DNA of 16,980 nucleotides from assembly GCF_938045775.1 (NCBI RefSeq), contig NZ_CALIBH010000194.1, positions 1-16,980 of the forward strand, given 5' to 3'. How positions within the stretch are numbered: the first letter of the stretch is position 1; every line of letters begins with the position of its first letter. This document shows, piece by piece, positions 15,899-16,980 of the stretch. Below the pieces are notes generated by a model. The model was not told the origin of the DNA, ran no database searches, and saw nothing but the letters and a program-made list of their open reading frames with translations. The translations under genes and the position numbers were made by a program. This DNA is from an uncultured Campylobacter sp. (lineage in GTDB: Bacteria > Campylobacterota > Campylobacteria > Campylobacterales > Campylobacteraceae).

Positions 15899-16434
15899 TT
15901 TAGCTCCTCTGCAGTTCTTTTTAAAAGAGCTTTGCCCTTTATTATCGGATTGCATTCTTTATCTTCTAGGCAGCTCTTTAATTCCTCATTCATTCTACAA
16001 AAAGGCTCGCTATCCTTCAGCTTGCTATCGCAGACTTTTTCAAAACTCCTAATCGCTCTTTGTATATTGCCGTTAAATTCTATATCTTCCCAACCTAGCC
16101 CTATGCAATATTCGACAAAGTCAGCATCGCACAGCTTAATCAGATATTTCATAGCCTCTTCTTCTCTATATAAAGATTGTAAAAAATCGCTTTGCGTAGC
16201 ACATGAGTCCATATCGCCGCCGTCGCACTTTTTAGATAAAATTTCAACAAGATTATTGCACGCGCTATATTTTCCCTCGCCGTAATCGCAGGATTTAAAA
16301 AGCATCCTTTGCTCTTCGTTATTAAAATCCTCTAACTTTATCAAGCTTGTCAAATGCGATTTTGCTGCAGCGGGGATCATTACAAATGCCGCTATAAACA
16401 CAAATAACGAAATTTTAAGATAGAATTTTTTCAT
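15895..16434 (-). CDS. Exported cysteine-rich Sel1-like protein, 179 aa (tandem paralogue 1)
   Basis: Signal peptide over residues 1-24 ending MIPAAA, so probably periplasmic or secreted. The mature region carries CDYGEGKYSAC, NNLVEILSKKCDGGDMDSC, and CDADFVEYC followed by a G-N-IQRA-xx-SFEKVC unit: the degenerate disulfide-bridged Sel1 pattern shared with the next gene. Its C-terminal tail is lysine/glutamate-rich. The ATG at 16434 is chosen because AAGGAG stands 5 bases upstream; a GTG two codons earlier would overlap that site. It is the first gene of the minus-strand repeat-protein operon and overlaps the next gene by 4 bases. Function unknown. Confidence 0.8.
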   Translation of the reverse strand: MKKFYLKISLFVFIAAFVMIPAAAKSHLTSLIKLEDFNNEEQRMLFKSCDYGEGKYSACNNLVEILSKKCDGGDMDSCATQSDFLQSLYREEEAMKYLIKLCDADFVEYCIGLGWEDIEFNGNIQRAIRSFEKVCDSKLKDSEPFCRMNEELKSCLEDKECNPIIKGKALLKRTAEELK

Positions 16435-16458
16435 TAGCACTCCTTATTTTAAGCGGCG

Positions 16459-16464
16459 ATTATA
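16459..16464 (-). promoter_or_regulatory. -10 box for the repeat-protein operon
   Basis: A perfect TATAAT on the minus strand, 25 bases before the first ATG of the cluster, with an A/T-rich tract just upstream and no good -35 box, the usual Campylobacter pattern. Confidence 0.55.
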
Positions 16465-16550
16465 TTTAAAAATTTTTAGCTGGCTCTTAAATTTCAAGGG
16501 TGCGGCGGCGCGATAAATGCGCCGTAATCCCACCCGCCTGCGCTTAGATC

Positions 16551-16647
16551 AAATTTTAAAATTTCGCCGCTGTCGCGCAAGCCTCGCGCACGCAAATTCC
16601 TCAATCCGCCGCCAAATTTTACTCGCAACCGATTTAAATCGCGCAGG
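16551..16647 (+). repeat. Diverged direct repeat, copy A
   Basis: Begins AAATTTTAAAATTTCGCCGC, has a 32-base variable middle, and ends in a 45-base block (16603-16647) that matches copy B at 35 of 45 positions by hand alignment. The first 20 bases match copy B at 19 positions. Confidence 0.65.
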
Positions 16648-16831
16648 TGCAGCAAAGCGAGCAAAGCAGAATAAAATTTTATAAAATTCCTCGCTCGAGG
16701 CGCTGTTTATTGCACACCCGCTGCGCTGCTTATTTTGCACCGCTAATTTTGTTGCCGCCAGTTTCACTACCGCTTCGTACCTACCGAACCACCCATTTTG
16801 ATGCACGACACCCGCCGCTCACACTTAAATG

Positions 16832-16918
16832 AAATTTTAAAATTTTGCCGCCCGCTACGCACGAAGGCTACATAATCCGCCGTAAAATTTCGCTCGCAAC
16901 GGGTCTAAGTTGCGCGGG
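16832..16918 (+). repeat. Diverged direct repeat, copy B
   Basis: Second copy of the repeat at 16551-16647, with a 22-base variable middle (10 bases shorter). The shared 45-base block (16874-16918) contains AATCCGCCG and CTCGCAAC without change. It lies outside any supported gene. Confidence 0.65.
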
Positions 16919-16980
16919 CATAATACGCCGCCCTACTTCCCGTCTAAATTTAAAATTTCACTCGAAATTTCATCTATCGT

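Larger units (their letters stand above)
16441..16980. other. 540-base noncoding region at the window end
   Basis: Holds the repeat-protein promoter, a 6-bp stem CGGCGC/GCGCCG at 16506-16524 without a T tail, and the two repeat copies. An 85-codon minus-strand frame across copy A has no ribosome site and a low-complexity Ala/Arg/Lys-rich translation, so it is not called as a gene. Confidence 0.55.

Noticed and set aside
16506..16524. CGGCGC/GCGCCG hairpin considered as a terminator
   Set aside because: No T run on either side and no supported gene ends here.
16549..16806. 85-codon minus-strand frame over repeat copy A
   Set aside because: No ribosome site, basic low-complexity translation, overlaps a noncoding repeat; no recognisable family.
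1..16980. CRISPR array, tRNA, rRNA, phage or insertion-sequence genes
   Set aside because: No regularly spaced repeats, no tRNA-like cloverleaf, and no transposase or integrase motifs seen on either strand.

Overview
The window looks like chromosomal DNA of an epsilonproteobacterium, most likely a Campylobacter of the oral, higher-GC type (gracilis, rectus, showae or concisus group). The reasons are the housekeeping gene order recN-nadK // aspS-adk-...-ppa, which matches the order I recall from C. jejuni; the protein sequences themselves; promoters with a clear TATAAT-like -10 box and no good -35 box; and intergenic DNA full of AAATTT/TTTAAA words. The species call is inference.

Region 1 (1-5251) is conserved core. 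The 5' half of recN (minus strand, cut by the window edge) overlaps the 3' end of nadK by 7 bases. nadK is divergent from aspS, which uses a TTG start. aspS and adk overlap by 4 bases. After a 270-base spacer come a small exported OB-fold (YgiW/BOF family) protein and ppa, 9 bases apart. The first genes serve DNA repair, NADP synthesis, aspartyl-tRNA synthesis and adenylate balance; Ppa removes the PPi made by reactions such as AspRS.

Region 2 (5252-7712) has a gene for an exported leucine-rich-repeat protein of 498 aa, followed by 761 bases without a convincing gene.

Region 3 (7713-11050) has a single large TonB-dependent outer-membrane receptor of the haemoglobin/haemoglobin-haptoglobin (HgpB/HpuB) type on the minus strand. 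It has a possible Fur-like site in its leader, and no TonB/ExbBD or haem transporter genes lie nearby.

Region 4 (11051-16440) is a minus-strand cluster of four exported, cysteine-rich Sel1-like-repeat (Hcp-like) proteins with the polyphosphate kinase gene ppk1 between the third and fourth. The first two are tandem paralogues with an ATGA overlap. A possible 43-codon ORF lies between the second and third. The last 540 bases are noncoding and contain a diverged direct repeat.

No CRISPR array, tRNA, rRNA, insertion sequence or phage gene was seen. The most unusual material is the cysteine-rich repeat-protein cluster, the exported LRR protein and the isolated haemoglobin-type receptor. I did not find a clear new multi-gene system.
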